From NCBI GenBank assembly GCA_016190465.1, contig JACPQP010000255.1, positions 1-16,634 on the forward strand: a stretch of DNA of 16,634 nt, given 5' to 3'. Under the pieces are notes generated by a model. That model was not told the DNA's origin. It saw nothing but the letters and a program-made list of their open reading frames with translations, and did no database searches. Below, piece after piece: positions 6,431 through 14,229 of the stretch (positions are counted from its first letter, which is position 1; every line of letters starts with the position of its first letter). Origin of the DNA: Chloroflexota bacterium. GTDB lineage: Bacteria; Chloroflexota; UBA6077; FW602-bin22; JACPQP01. The translations under genes were made by a program, and so were the position numbers.

Positions 6431-6660
6431 CAGGCCCTCACCCCCTACCCCCTCTCCCAATACCAGGAGAGGGGGTGGAGCCGCGCCGCTCCCCTTCCCC
6501 CAGTATTGGGGGAAGGGGTTGGGGGATGAGGGCCGTACCCAAAACGGAGAGAGGGGGAACCGGCCGCGCCCCCGGGCCTCCCCCCTTCCCCCAGTAGTGG
6601 GGGCCCGGCTCAGGAACGGCGGTTGGGGGATGCGGGCCGTTCCTGCCCCAACCCCCGCCC
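6431..6660. repeat. Cluster of palindromic C/G-rich intergenic repeats
   Basis: Several hairpin-forming elements fill the space between the DUF59 gene and the ANTAR regulator. Element one pairs CCCCCTCTCC (6448-6457) with GGAGAGGGGG (6466-6475). Element two pairs CCCCTTCCCCC (6491-6501) with GGGGGAAGGGG (6508-6518). A third has CCCCC (6588-6592) with GGGGG (6599-6603). A fourth pairs CAGGAACGGC (6611-6620) with GCCGTTCCTG (6636-6645). The outer flanks, GCCCTCACCCCC and GGGGGATGAGGGC, are also roughly inverted. The family resembles the array at 11909-12139. The stretch has no coding evidence; open frames across it are low complexity. It may end the regulator transcript. Confidence 0.85.
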
Positions 6661-6669
6661 TGACGGACA

Positions 6670-7260
6670 CTACGCCCTGTCTTTCTCCACTTCGTGGGCA
6701 AGGAGAATGGCCTCGGCGATCTCGCGCATGGACTTGCGCGTGTTCATCGACAGTTTCTGGATCTTCCGGAATGCCTCGGCTTCCTTGAGCTGCTGGGTGT
6801 CCATCAGGATGCCCTTGGCGCGCTCGACCAGCTTGCGGGTCTCCAACGTCTCCCGGAGACTCGCGGCCTCGCGTTCCAGCGCCCGGAACTCGCGGAAGCG
6901 GGAGAGGGCGACCTCGATCGCCGGAACGAGCTCGGACTCCCGGAAGGGCTTGACGATGTAGCCGACCACGCCAGCCTCTTTGGCGCCGTCGACGAGCTCG
7001 GTCTGGCTGAAGGCAGTCAGCAGCAGCACCGGCGCCAGGCGTTCCTCGGTGAGGATCTTCGCCGCGGCAATCCCGTCCAGATCGGGCATCTTGATGTCCA
7101 TGATGACGAGATCGGGTTTCAACTCGCGCGCCAGGTTCACCGCGCTGATCCCATCGCCCGCTTCGCCCACCACCAGGTACCCAAGCTGAACAAGCATCTC
7201 CTTCAGGTCCATGCGGATGATGGACTCGTCGTCGGCAATCACGACTCGTGTCTGGGCCAC
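6670..7260 (-). CDS. pdtaR: ANTAR-domain response regulator (PdtaR-like)
   Basis: The 196-residue cytoplasmic protein has an N-terminal receiver domain (1-120) and a C-terminal ANTAR RNA-binding domain (about 130-190). The acidic pocket Asp10/Asp11, phospho-acceptor Asp55 in VIMDIKMPD, Thr82 and Lys104 in VKPF are all present. The ANTAR segment contains RKLVERAKGILMDTQQLKEA, typical of proteins that bind dual-hexaloop RNAs and prevent termination. The start is GTG at 7260, preceded by a strong GAGGAGGAGGAA. It lies 72 bases downstream of the kinase gene on the same strand, so the kinase is probably its phosphate donor. No ANTAR target hairpin was recognised in the window. The gene symbol is by similarity to the mycobacterial protein. 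Confidence 0.93.
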   Translation of the reverse strand: MAQTRVVIADDESIIRMDLKEMLVQLGYLVVGEAGDGISAVNLARELKPDLVIMDIKMPDLDGIAAAKILTEERLAPVLLLTAFSQTELVDGAKEAGVVGYIVKPFRESELVPAIEVALSRFREFRALEREAASLRETLETRKLVERAKGILMDTQQLKEAEAFRKIQKLSMNTRKSMREIAEAILLAHEVEKDRA

Positions 7261-7332
7261 TTCCTCCTCCTCTGTTTCTATGCATCGTACGTGCTGCGTG
7301 CTGACGGCTACTCTGGCGCGAGATTCCGTCCG

Positions 7333-8841
7333 TCAGGCGCCAAGGAGCGCCGCGGTTCGTGCCACCCTGGGAAAGGTGACGATCGCCCGGGCACCTCGGC
7401 CGTCGCCATTGCGCAACTCGAACCAGCCCTTGAGATCCTCGCGAACGAGGGTGCGCACGATCTGGAGCCCGAGGCTGCTCTCGATCCGGCCGGCGGCCTC
7501 CGCGGGGAGACCGTGGCCGTCGTCCTGCACTTCGATCCGCGAATTGCTCCCCTCCTCATTCAGGGAGATCGAGATGGTGCCCTCGCTCCGCTGGTCGAAC
7601 CCGTGCTCGACCGCGTTTTGCAGCAACTCGTTGACGATCAGGGCGCACGAGGTGGCCTGCTGGGTCGGCAAGTACAGGTCCTCCCCGGACAGCGAGAAAC
7701 GCAGCCGCTTCTCTGGATCCAGGGTGCTCCGCGCGACCTCGGTGATGATCCGCTGGCAGACCTCCTTGACGTTGACGATGCTCGACTCATCGTGGGCCAG
7801 AAACTCGTGGACCACCGCGATGCTCAGGATACGGTTGATCGTCTCCTGAAGGACCTCGGTGATCTCCGGCGAGCCCGTCCGTCGCGCCTGGAGACGTAAC
7901 AGGGCGGCGATCGTCTGGAGGTTGTTCTTCACTCGATGATGAATCTCCTGGATCATCGCCGACTTGATCTTCAGCTCCTGCTCTTTTCGTCGCTCGTCGG
8001 TGACATCACAGGTGATCAGAATCGAGCCGTCGATCTCGTCTGGCCGAGCGATGTAGCGCTTCCACCACTGGTCGCTCGGCTCGGCGATCAGCGGGACCGC
8101 TCGTTTGACAAACGTCAGCGTCCGTTCCTGGGCGTGTTCCTGAGTGATCTGCTCGACACAGGCCCCGGTCTCGATCGCCTTGAAGAACGCGGCCTCATCG
8201 GTCTGGAGGCTATTCAGGTTCGTCCGAAGCAGGGTGTGTGAATGGCCGAGCTTCCGATAGTGGTGCTCGGCGATTGAGCTAATATACAGGATATTGCCAC
8301 GATTGTCGATCACCATCGGGCCGTCGTGGTCTCCGAGCGCCGAGATGCCAGCGGCGCCCTCCAGTTGACCACGGAGCACCATGTCGCGAAGCTGGGCAAC
8401 CGCCCGCCGAAAGACGATGCTCTTCCGGCGCTGGCGTCCGCTCTCCAGCAGACCGACCTCCGCACTCAGCGCGGCGATGACGCGCCCCTCGCTGTGGATC
8501 GGGTAAGCATGCTGGACGGTCTGGACCCCGTAGGACCGAAGCCGCGTCACGCTCTCCGATGAGGTACCCCGGGTGAGGGCACGAATGACCGCCCATTCGT
8601 CTGCCTTGGTCACCAGTCGGCCGACAAGTGAATCGTTGAAGAGAGAAGGGACCGTGTGAGGTTTGATCTCGGCGATGACAATCGCGGTATCGGGAATGTC
8701 GGTGGGGCCATAGACGAGCAGATCAGCTCGCGCCAGATCGCTCAAGAGCGGCAGGCTCTCCGCAATTCGGCGCAGTAGATGCTGTTCACTGGCCGACAAC
8801 TGTCGTAACTGAAGATACCAGTCGTCCAAGATTGTCCCCAT
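7333..8841 (-). CDS. pdtaS: Sensor histidine kinase, HisKA_2 (PdtaS-like)
   Basis: The 502-residue protein has no transmembrane segment and should be a cytosolic sensor kinase. The N-terminal part, to about 140, resembles the GAF-like H_kinase_N domain of PdtaS (ARADLLVYGPTDIPDTAIVI, SLFNDSLVGRLVTKADEW). A PAS-like region follows (MVIDNRGNILYISSIAEHHY). The HisKA_2 box is EIHHRVKNNLQTIAALL with His302 as likely phosphorylation site. The ATP-binding domain has NELLQNAVEHG, DDGHGLP and SSLGLQIV. The ATG at 8841 was chosen because the family N-terminus begins there; no good ribosome binding site is visible, and a TTG lies two codons earlier. Its own promoter is predicted at 8966-8994. The cognate ANTAR regulator follows directly. 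Confidence 0.92.
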   Translation of the reverse strand: MGTILDDWYLQLRQLSASEQHLLRRIAESLPLLSDLARADLLVYGPTDIPDTAIVIAEIKPHTVPSLFNDSLVGRLVTKADEWAVIRALTRGTSSESVTRLRSYGVQTVQHAYPIHSEGRVIAALSAEVGLLESGRQRRKSIVFRRAVAQLRDMVLRGQLEGAAGISALGDHDGPMVIDNRGNILYISSIAEHHYRKLGHSHTLLRTNLNSLQTDEAAFFKAIETGACVEQITQEHAQERTLTFVKRAVPLIAEPSDQWWKRYIARPDEIDGSILITCDVTDERRKEQELKIKSAMIQEIHHRVKNNLQTIAALLRLQARRTGSPEITEVLQETINRILSIAVVHEFLAHDESSIVNVKEVCQRIITEVARSTLDPEKRLRFSLSGEDLYLPTQQATSCALIVNELLQNAVEHGFDQRSEGTISISLNEEGSNSRIEVQDDGHGLPAEAAGRIESSLGLQIVRTLVREDLKGWFELRNGDGRGARAIVTFPRVARTAALLGA

Positions 8842-8965
8842 CGACAAAGCGTGGCGAATCCCTTGCCCTTTGGTCGCGATGAATCCCTGGACGTCGCGAT
8901 CCGCATCAGCAGTCAGCCGCTGACGGTTCCTCTGTGCTCCATCGCGTCGGCCACGACGCGATGCG

Positions 8966-8994
8966 ATTATAGCAACTGACGCTGCCATCCGCAA
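8966..8994 (-). promoter_or_regulatory. Sigma70-type promoter of the kinase operon
   Basis: Read on the minus strand, TTGCGG (8994-8989) is followed after exactly 17 bases by a perfect TATAAT (8971-8966). Transcription would begin near 8959, about 118 bases before the kinase start at 8841. It lies back to back with the selA promoter in the same intergenic region. Confidence 0.6.
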
Positions 8995-9013
8995 TCGTCG
9001 ACGATCGCCCGCT

Positions 9014-9030
9014 GTGGTAGAATGAGAAGA
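9014..9030 (+). promoter_or_regulatory. selA promoter, probably giving a leaderless mRNA
   Basis: TGGTAGAAT carries an extended TG motif and a TAGAAT -10 box at 9018-9023. The -35 region is weak. Seven bases beyond the -10 box is 9030, the A of the selA start codon, so the predicted transcript has no 5' leader. GAGAAG just before the ATG could be read as a weak ribosome binding site if initiation occurs further upstream. Confidence 0.5.
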
Positions 9031-10403
9031 TGTCAGCACCCAACTTTCGGGCCCTGCCGAGCGTCGACCGTTTGCTCACACTTCCGCCGGTCCAGAATCT
9101 CCTGGCGGGGGAGTCCCACGCTGCCATCGTCGACGCGGCTCGTGCGGTAATCGCGGAAGCGCGACAGGCGATCGCCGCGGGTGCGCCGTCACCGCCGCCC
9201 GAGCAGCTTGCACAACGCGTCGTCGAGCGGGTCGCCGCCAGGCGCGAGCCACACCTGCGACCGGTGATCAACGCCACCGGGGTCATCATCCACACCAACC
9301 TGGGCCGCGCCCCCCTGGCGCCCGATGTGGCTCGCCTCGTCGCCGAGAGCGCCAAGCGCTATAGCAACCTGGAGTTCGACCTCGAGTCGGGCGAGCGCGG
9401 CTCGCGCCAGGTAGCCACTCGGCGGCTGCTCGGCGATCTGACCGGCGCCGAGGACGCGCTGGTGGTGAACAACAACGCGGGCGCCGTCCTCCTGACCCTC
9501 TCGGCGCTGTGCGCCGGACGAGAGGTCATCGTCTCGCGGGGCCAGGCCGTCGAGATTGGTGGCGGCTTCCGCGTCCCCGACGTGCTGCGGCAGAGCGGAG
9601 CCCGCCTGGTCGAAGTGGGAACGACCAACCGGACGTACGTCGCCGACTACGCGTCGGCGATCGGTCCCGAGACCGCCGCGTTGCTTCGCGTCCACCCCAG
9701 CAACTTCCGCATCCAGGGGTTCACCCACAGCGCGAGCATCGGCGAGCTGGCGGCGCTGGCCCACGACCGTGGGATCGTCCTCGTCGATGATCTGGGGAGT
9801 GGCGCGCTGCTCGACACAGCGGCCTACGGCCTGGCGCACGAGCCGATGCCCCAGGAAAGCATCACCGCCGGTTGCCATGCCGTCTGCTTCAGCGCCGACA
9901 AGCTGCTGGGTGGCCCGCAGGCGGGCATCATCGTGGGCCGCCAGGCCCAGCTCGCCGCGATCGCTCGTCACCCGCTGGCCCGGGCGGTGCGGATCGACAA
10001 GGCCAGCCTGGCCGGGCTGGAGGGCACGCTGCGGCACTACACGCTCGGCAGCGCGGTGGAGCGCATTCCGGTCTGGCAGATGATCGCGATGCCGCTCGCC
10101 CGGATCGAGGAGCGGGCCCGGAACTGGGAGCGATGGCTCGCCGAGCGCGGTATTGCCAGCGCCGTCGTCGCGGCCGAGTCGGCCATTGGCGGCGGCTCGC
10201 TGCCCGGCGAGACGCTGCCCACCCGGGCGCTGGCCCTTGACCCCCGCCGTGTCCCCGCGTCGCTCATCGCCCATCGCCTGCGTCGCCAGAGTCCCCCCGT
10301 CGTCGGCCGGATCGAGCGCGACGCGCTCCTGCTCGATCCCCGGACCGTGCTGCCGGACGAGGACGAGCTACTGCTGGAGGCGGTGCTCAGGGCGTGCTCC
10401 TGA
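9030..10403 (+). CDS. selA: L-seryl-tRNA(Sec) selenium transferase SelA
   Basis: SelA is a pyridoxal-phosphate enzyme that converts Ser-tRNA(Sec) to Sec-tRNA(Sec) using selenophosphate in the cytoplasm. The 457-residue length is normal for the family. The N-terminal domain begins with LPSVDRLLTLPPVQNLL, followed by PVINATGVIIHTNLGRAPLA and NLEFDLESGERGSRQ, which are characteristic of SelA. The PLP lysine is expected at Lys291 in FSADKLLGGPQAG. The ATG at 9030 fits the full-length family. The genome should therefore also have selB, selC and selD, which are not in the window. The gene is flanked by a divergent kinase operon and a convergent sugar-binding gene, so it is a single-gene unit here. 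Confidence 0.95.
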   Translation: MSAPNFRALPSVDRLLTLPPVQNLLAGESHAAIVDAARAVIAEARQAIAAGAPSPPPEQLAQRVVERVAARREPHLRPVINATGVIIHTNLGRAPLAPDVARLVAESAKRYSNLEFDLESGERGSRQVATRRLLGDLTGAEDALVVNNNAGAVLLTLSALCAGREVIVSRGQAVEIGGGFRVPDVLRQSGARLVEVGTTNRTYVADYASAIGPETAALLRVHPSNFRIQGFTHSASIGELAALAHDRGIVLVDDLGSGALLDTAAYGLAHEPMPQESITAGCHAVCFSADKLLGGPQAGIIVGRQAQLAAIARHPLARAVRIDKASLAGLEGTLRHYTLGSAVERIPVWQMIAMPLARIEERARNWERWLAERGIASAVVAAESAIGGGSLPGETLPTRALALDPRRVPASLIAHRLRRQSPPVVGRIERDALLLDPRTVLPDEDELLLEAVLRACS

Positions 10404-10412
10404 GGGCGCCGA

Positions 10413-10435
10413 CGCCAGTGCCACGGTGCGCTGGC
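10413..10435. terminator. Possible bidirectional terminator hairpin
   Basis: GCCAG (10413-10417) pairs with CTGGC (10431-10435) in the 37-base gap between the convergent ends of selA and the sugar-binding gene. There is no T-run on either side, so it would not be a classical intrinsic terminator; the position between converging genes is the main support. Confidence 0.3.
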
Positions 10436-10440
10436 AGGAC

Positions 10441-11853
10441 CTATGACCTCGCCAGAACGGGCGCGATCTTGGTGCAGATGTTCTTGGCCGCCTGTTCGAC
10501 CTTCAACTGCCCCGTGATCACCAGCCCCAGCTCGTCGTTCCAGATGTTCTCGGCCTCGTTCGCGTTGCTGAAGTTCACCGGTGGCGCCTGCGAGAACCCC
10601 AGACACTCCAGGATGATCTCCCCCGAGGAGCCACCATAGCGCAGCCACTTCTCGCTCTGGGCAACCTCCTTGACCGGCGAGATGGAGCGGGCGCCGATCA
10701 GATCGGTCCACTGTTGCTGGCCCTGCTTGCTGGTGAGGAACTTCTGGAACGCCCACGTCTCCTGGGCGACTTTGGTTCCCTGGTACATGCCCCAGTGGTC
10801 CGTATAGACCACCGAGCCACGCTTGCCCGTGCTCGGCGCCTTCGGCGGGTACGAGACGTCCCACTTGAAGGGCTTCTGGTTGTTCACCATCGTCGGCCGA
10901 TACCACGGGCCAAAGAGCCCCAGCGCCGCGGACTGGTTCAGAAACTGCGGACTGGCCCCCGGCTGTTCCGGCAGGCTGCCCGGCGGCGGGGCCACCTTGT
11001 GCTCGGTCATCAGATCGTAGTAGAACTTCAGGGCCTCCAGGGTCTTGGCCTCGGTCAGGAGACACTGCTTCCGGTCCGGACTCAGGACCTCTCCCCCGTT
11101 CGCCCAGACGAAGCCCGCCCACACCCAGACGATGTTGTTGAAGGCGAAGCCCCACTGATCGACCTTCCCGTCCTTGTCCTTGTCCAGCGTGAGCCGCTTC
11201 GCCGCCTCGAGAAAGTGGTTCCAGGTCCAGTCGCCCGTGGGGTAGGCGACTCCGGCCTTGTCAAAGAGGTCCTTGTTGTAGTAGAGGATGACGTTGCTGA
11301 TGTCGCGCGGCAGCCCGTACAGCTTGCCCTGGTACCTGGAGCCCTCGACGGCCTGGGGCCAGAAGATGTTCAGGTCGAACGACTCGCCGCGAACGAAGTC
11401 GTCCAGGGCGCGCAGCACGTTGCGAGCGGCCAGCCCCTCGAACTGCCCGGTGTTCAGCATCATCAGGTCGGGGGCATCACCACCGGCGAGCATCGTCTGG
11501 AGCTTGTCGCGGCCGTAAAGCCCTCCGCCCTGGATGTTGATCCACTCGACCTCGACGCTGGGTTGCTTCTCCAGGTAGGTCTGGGTCATCTTGGCCAGCG
11601 CATCCCGCTCCGCCTGCCCGACCCACACCGTCACCCGGACCTTGGTTGCCCCGGCCGATGGCTGGGTCTTCGGAGCCGGCGTCGGTTGTGGAGCAGCCGG
11701 AGCGGCCGTCGGCGCTGGCTTCGGTGCCGGCGTCGCGGTTGGCGGGGCCGCGGGCGCGCACGCGGCCAGCACCACCGCGCCCATCCCCGCACCGAGGGTT
11801 GCCAGGAACATCCGCCGAGATCGCACGCGTTGCGTAGACTGGGATCTGCTCAC
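10441..11853 (-). CDS. ABC transporter sugar-binding lipoprotein (CUT1 type)
   Basis: The 470-residue product is the extracytoplasmic solute-binding protein of a carbohydrate ABC importer. The N-terminus has a twin-arginine motif (SRRMFL, 12-17), a hydrophobic stretch and a lipobox ending at Cys32 (VVLAAC), so it should be exported by Tat and lipid-anchored. An Ala/Pro/Thr linker follows to about 68. The mature part shows the family 1 binding-protein features: KVRVTVWVGQAERDALAKM, GDAPDLMMLN, GKLYGLPRDISNVILYYNKDLFDKAG and a C-terminal ISPVKEVA region. GTG at 11853 has tandem GAGG-type ribosome binding sites just before it; ATG at 11877 is the alternative. The ligand is unknown. Unusually, it lies after both permease genes and beyond a hairpin array. 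Confidence 0.92.
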   Translation of the reverse strand: MSRSQSTQRVRSRRMFLATLGAGMGAVVLAACAPAAPPTATPAPKPAPTAAPAAPQPTPAPKTQPSAGATKVRVTVWVGQAERDALAKMTQTYLEKQPSVEVEWINIQGGGLYGRDKLQTMLAGGDAPDLMMLNTGQFEGLAARNVLRALDDFVRGESFDLNIFWPQAVEGSRYQGKLYGLPRDISNVILYYNKDLFDKAGVAYPTGDWTWNHFLEAAKRLTLDKDKDGKVDQWGFAFNNIVWVWAGFVWANGGEVLSPDRKQCLLTEAKTLEALKFYYDLMTEHKVAPPPGSLPEQPGASPQFLNQSAALGLFGPWYRPTMVNNQKPFKWDVSYPPKAPSTGKRGSVVYTDHWGMYQGTKVAQETWAFQKFLTSKQGQQQWTDLIGARSISPVKEVAQSEKWLRYGGSSGEIILECLGFSQAPPVNFSNANEAENIWNDELGLVITGQLKVEQAAKNICTKIAPVLARS

Positions 11854-11908
11854 CTTCTCCTCACTCCTCTGCGCCATATCCAAGGCGCTATCTTCATTGG
11901 GTACGCCT

Positions 11909-12139
11909 GACCTCACCCCTGTCCCCCTCTCCGACGCAGAGAGGGGGCGCCGACCTCACCCCCCGGCCCCCTCTCCGACGCGGAGAGGGGCGCCGACCTC
12001 ACCCCCTGACCCCCTCTCCGACACGGCGAGGGGAGCGCCGACCTCACCCCCCAACCCCCTCTCCGACAACGGCGAGGGGGCGCCGACCTCACCCCGGCCC
12101 CCTCTCCGCGTCGGAGAGGGGGCCGGGGGTGAGGTCGGC
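11909..12139. repeat. Array of five 43-45 bp hairpin repeats plus inverted end
   Basis: GACCTCACCCC begins units at 11909, 11952, 11995, 12040 and 12085, spacings of 43, 43, 45 and 45 bases. Each unit also has a CCCCCTCTCC...GAGAGGGG-type internal palindrome separated by CGACGC or similar. The last unit meets an inverted copy, so 12082-12108 and 12112-12139 form an almost perfect 27/28-base stem with one bulged G and a three-base loop. The array fills the gap between the second permease (ends 12164) and the sugar-binding gene (starts 11853). The whole unit repeats with no unique spacers, so it is not CRISPR. It could stabilise mRNA, attenuate transcription, or reflect expansion of a REP-like element. 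Confidence 0.92.
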
Positions 12140-12163
12140 CGGGCGGTGCCACCGCAAGCGGCT

Positions 12164-13057
12164 CTAGCGACCGGTCAGGCCAGTCATCGAGATCCCTCGG
12201 ATGAAGTACTTCTGAAAGAGAAAGAACACGGTGAGAATCGGCACCGTCATCATCGTGGAGTAGGCCATGGTGTAGTTCAGGAATGTCGTGTACTGGTCAC
12301 GAAAGAGGCGAATGCCGAGCGCGAGCGTGAAGTTGTTCTCGGTGTTCAGGAAGATCAGCGGCCCGACGAACTCGTTCCAGTGGTGCACCAGCGACAGGAT
12401 GGCGACGGTGGCCAGCGCCGGTTTCGTCAACGGCACCAGCACGGACCACCAGGTGCGGAAGAAACCGGCACCGTCAATCTTCGCCGCGTCGTCGAGTTCC
12501 GTTGGCAGCGTCAGAAAGAACTGCCGCAGCAGGAAGATGTACAGCGGGCTCCCGCCGAAAAAGGCCGGCACGATCAGCGGATACAGCGTGTTGATCCAGC
12601 CGAGGGTCCGGAACAGGATGAAGAGCGGGATCATCGTCACGAAATACGGCAGCATAAGGGTACTCAGCATCAGGATGAAGAGCACGCTCCGGCCGGGGAA
12701 CCGCAGGCGAGCGAAGCCGTAGGCCGCCAGCGAGGCGGAGAGTAGCCCGCCGACGAGCGACAGGGCCGTGATCAGCAGCGTGTTCTTCAGGAAGACCAGG
12801 GTCCGGACCGAGGTGAACGCCTTGGGGTAGTTCTCCCAGACGATGCGCTCGGGGATCCAGCGAATGGGGAACTCGTACTCGGTGCCCTCGGGCTTGAGGG
12901 AGGTGCTCACCATGTACACCATCGGCAGCAACGCCGTGGCGGTGATCGCCAGCAGCAACAGGTGCATGGTCAGGTGACTCAGGCGCGTGCGGACCGACTG
13001 GCGGCTGAGGAAACTGGTGAGGGTCTCCCCGGGGCGGGCGGCGAGCGCGCGGATCAT
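12164..13057 (-). CDS. Carbohydrate ABC transporter permease (MalG-like)
   Basis: The 297-residue inner-membrane protein is a CUT1 family permease. A first membrane helix near 29-50 (LLLLAITATALLPMVYMVST) is followed by SLKP and five further helices. The EAA loop that contacts the ATPase is ELDDAAKIDGAGFFRTWWSV followed by LVPLTKPALATV. The C-terminus YFIRGISMTGLTGR resembles the ending of MalG-type proteins. The ATG at 13057 overlaps the stop of the first permease gene by four bases (ATGA), so the two are translated together. The substrate is probably an oligosaccharide or sugar derivative; the divergent LacI regulator is consistent with this. No ATPase is encoded in the operon. Confidence 0.95.
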   Translation of the reverse strand: MIRALAARPGETLTSFLSRQSVRTRLSHLTMHLLLLAITATALLPMVYMVSTSLKPEGTEYEFPIRWIPERIVWENYPKAFTSVRTLVFLKNTLLITALSLVGGLLSASLAAYGFARLRFPGRSVLFILMLSTLMLPYFVTMIPLFILFRTLGWINTLYPLIVPAFFGGSPLYIFLLRQFFLTLPTELDDAAKIDGAGFFRTWWSVLVPLTKPALATVAILSLVHHWNEFVGPLIFLNTENNFTLALGIRLFRDQYTTFLNYTMAYSTMMTVPILTVFFLFQKYFIRGISMTGLTGR

Positions 13058-14010
13058 CGGGTCTCCCCCTCGTAGTACACCCAGCGGCGAGACAGGGCGA
13101 ACTGGACCAGCGTCAAGATGAGGACGATGCAGAAGAGCAACCAGGCCAGGACGGACGCGTAGCCCATCTTGAAGTGCTGAAAGGCGTTGCGGTAGATGTA
13201 GAGGACGAGCATCAGCGAGGAGCTGCCGGGTCCGCCGGCGGTCATCAGGAAAACGCTGGTGAAGACCTGGAACGAGCCGATGATGCCCACGATCAGGTTG
13301 AAGAAGATGGTGGGGGAAAGCATCGGCAGCGTGATCAGGCGGAATCGGCTAAAGGTGTTGGCGCCGTCGATCTCGGCGGCCTCGTAGAGCGCCGTGGGGA
13401 TGCCCTGGAGACCCGCCAGGAAGATGATCATCGCCCCGCCGAACGCCCAGACGGCCATGATCACCAGCGACGCCTTGACGAGGTTGACGTCCCAGAGCCA
13501 CCGCTGGGGAGCGACGCCGAACCATCCCAGGACACCGTTCGCCAGACCATAGGTGGGGCTGAAGATGTAGAACCAGAGGATGGAGCTGGCGACCAGCGGC
13601 ATCTGCGAGGGGAGATAGATGATGGCCCGGTAGACGTTGGTGCCGCGGACGCCGACGTTGAGCAGGCTCGCGGCGAACAGGGCGGCCAGGAGGTTTAGCG
13701 GCACCGCGAAGACCGTGTAGAAGAGCGTGTTCTGGAGGGAGATGAGGGCGAGGGAATCCCCGAGCAGCCGCTCGAAGTTGCCCAGGCCGCTCCAGGTCGG
13801 GGGGGTGATCACCTCCCAGCTCACAAACATGAGCCCGAAGGAGGCCGCGATCGGTCCGATGGCGAAGAAGAGAAAGCCCAGGAACCAGGGCAGAATCGCG
13901 AGATAGCCGGCGAGCGCTTCCCGGCGCCGCAGCGAGAGCCGCAAGCCGAGTCCGGTTCGCTGCGCCCAACGGCCGGGCAACGCCTGGACGATGGGGTCAC
14001 CCGTGGTCAC
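13054..14010 (-). CDS. Carbohydrate ABC transporter permease (MalF/UgpA-like)
   Basis: The 318-residue protein is the partner CUT1 permease. The first helix (YLAILPWFLGFLFFAIGPIA) begins near residue 32, and the typical W-G-L-NF-LL stretch follows (TWSGLGNFERLLGDSLAL). The EAA loop reads TALYEAAEIDGANTFSRFRL then ITLPMLSP. The conserved FLMTAGGPGSSS segment appears near the C-terminus. GTG at 14010 was selected because AAGGAGG lies at good distance and the longer in-frame form from 14199 would extend through the promoter. It is the first gene of the transporter operon, with a predicted leader of about 170 bases from the promoter at 14190-14218. Confidence 0.94.
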   Translation of the reverse strand: MTTGDPIVQALPGRWAQRTGLGLRLSLRRREALAGYLAILPWFLGFLFFAIGPIAASFGLMFVSWEVITPPTWSGLGNFERLLGDSLALISLQNTLFYTVFAVPLNLLAALFAASLLNVGVRGTNVYRAIIYLPSQMPLVASSILWFYIFSPTYGLANGVLGWFGVAPQRWLWDVNLVKASLVIMAVWAFGGAMIIFLAGLQGIPTALYEAAEIDGANTFSRFRLITLPMLSPTIFFNLIVGIIGSFQVFTSVFLMTAGGPGSSSLMLVLYIYRNAFQHFKMGYASVLAWLLFCIVLILTLVQFALSRRWVYYEGETR

Positions 14011-14154
14011 CGCGCCTCCTTCGTCGTGAACGCTGGCCGAACACCAGACACGACCGAAGTTGTTGGCCTGCGCCCCATCAGGGCGGGAGCGATCGCCAGT
14101 CTGCCTTAGACCACACGGGACTCGCCTGAAAGCCGCATTATCGCCTGGAACGTT

Positions 14155-14169
14155 ACGATTTTGAATCGT
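14155..14169. promoter_or_regulatory. Second palindrome in the permease leader
   Basis: ACGATT-TTG-AATCGT is a perfect inverted repeat with a three-base centre. It lies 14-28 bases downstream of the predicted transporter transcription start. Its half-sites differ from the main operator, so it could be the site of another regulator or coincidence. Confidence 0.35.
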
Positions 14170-14189
14170 CCCAATCACGAAACGGCCCC

Positions 14190-14218
14190 AGCATAGCACG
14201 CTCGCCCGCCGTTGTCAA
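14190..14218 (-). promoter_or_regulatory. Sugar transporter operon promoter
   Basis: On the minus strand a perfect TTGACA (14218-14213) is followed after 17 bases by TATGCT (14195-14190). Transcription would start near 14183, about 173 bases before the first permease. The -35 box is the left half of the palindromic operator. Confidence 0.65.
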
Positions 14219-14229
14219 GACGCTTGACA
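14213..14229. promoter_or_regulatory. Palindromic operator shared by divergent promoters
   Basis: TGTCAAG-ACG-CTTGACA is a perfect inverted repeat with a three-base centre. It contains the -35 box of both the leftward transporter promoter and the rightward LacI-gene promoter. This position and shape suit a LacI-family dimer that would exclude RNA polymerase from both promoters until an inducing sugar binds. The assignment to the neighbouring regulator is an inference. Confidence 0.65.

Noticed and set aside
9189..10274. Minus-strand open frame of 361 codons opposite selA
   Set aside because: Antisense shadow of a clearly recognised gene with no family features of its own.
11909..12139. Regularly spaced array that might be CRISPR
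   Set aside because: The entire 43-45 base unit is repeated and is itself palindromic; there are no unique spacers and no cas genes.
10714..12745. Plus-strand open frames opposite the binding protein and second permease
   Set aside because: They run through repeat DNA and antisense of confirmed transporter genes; no motifs and no ribosome binding sites.
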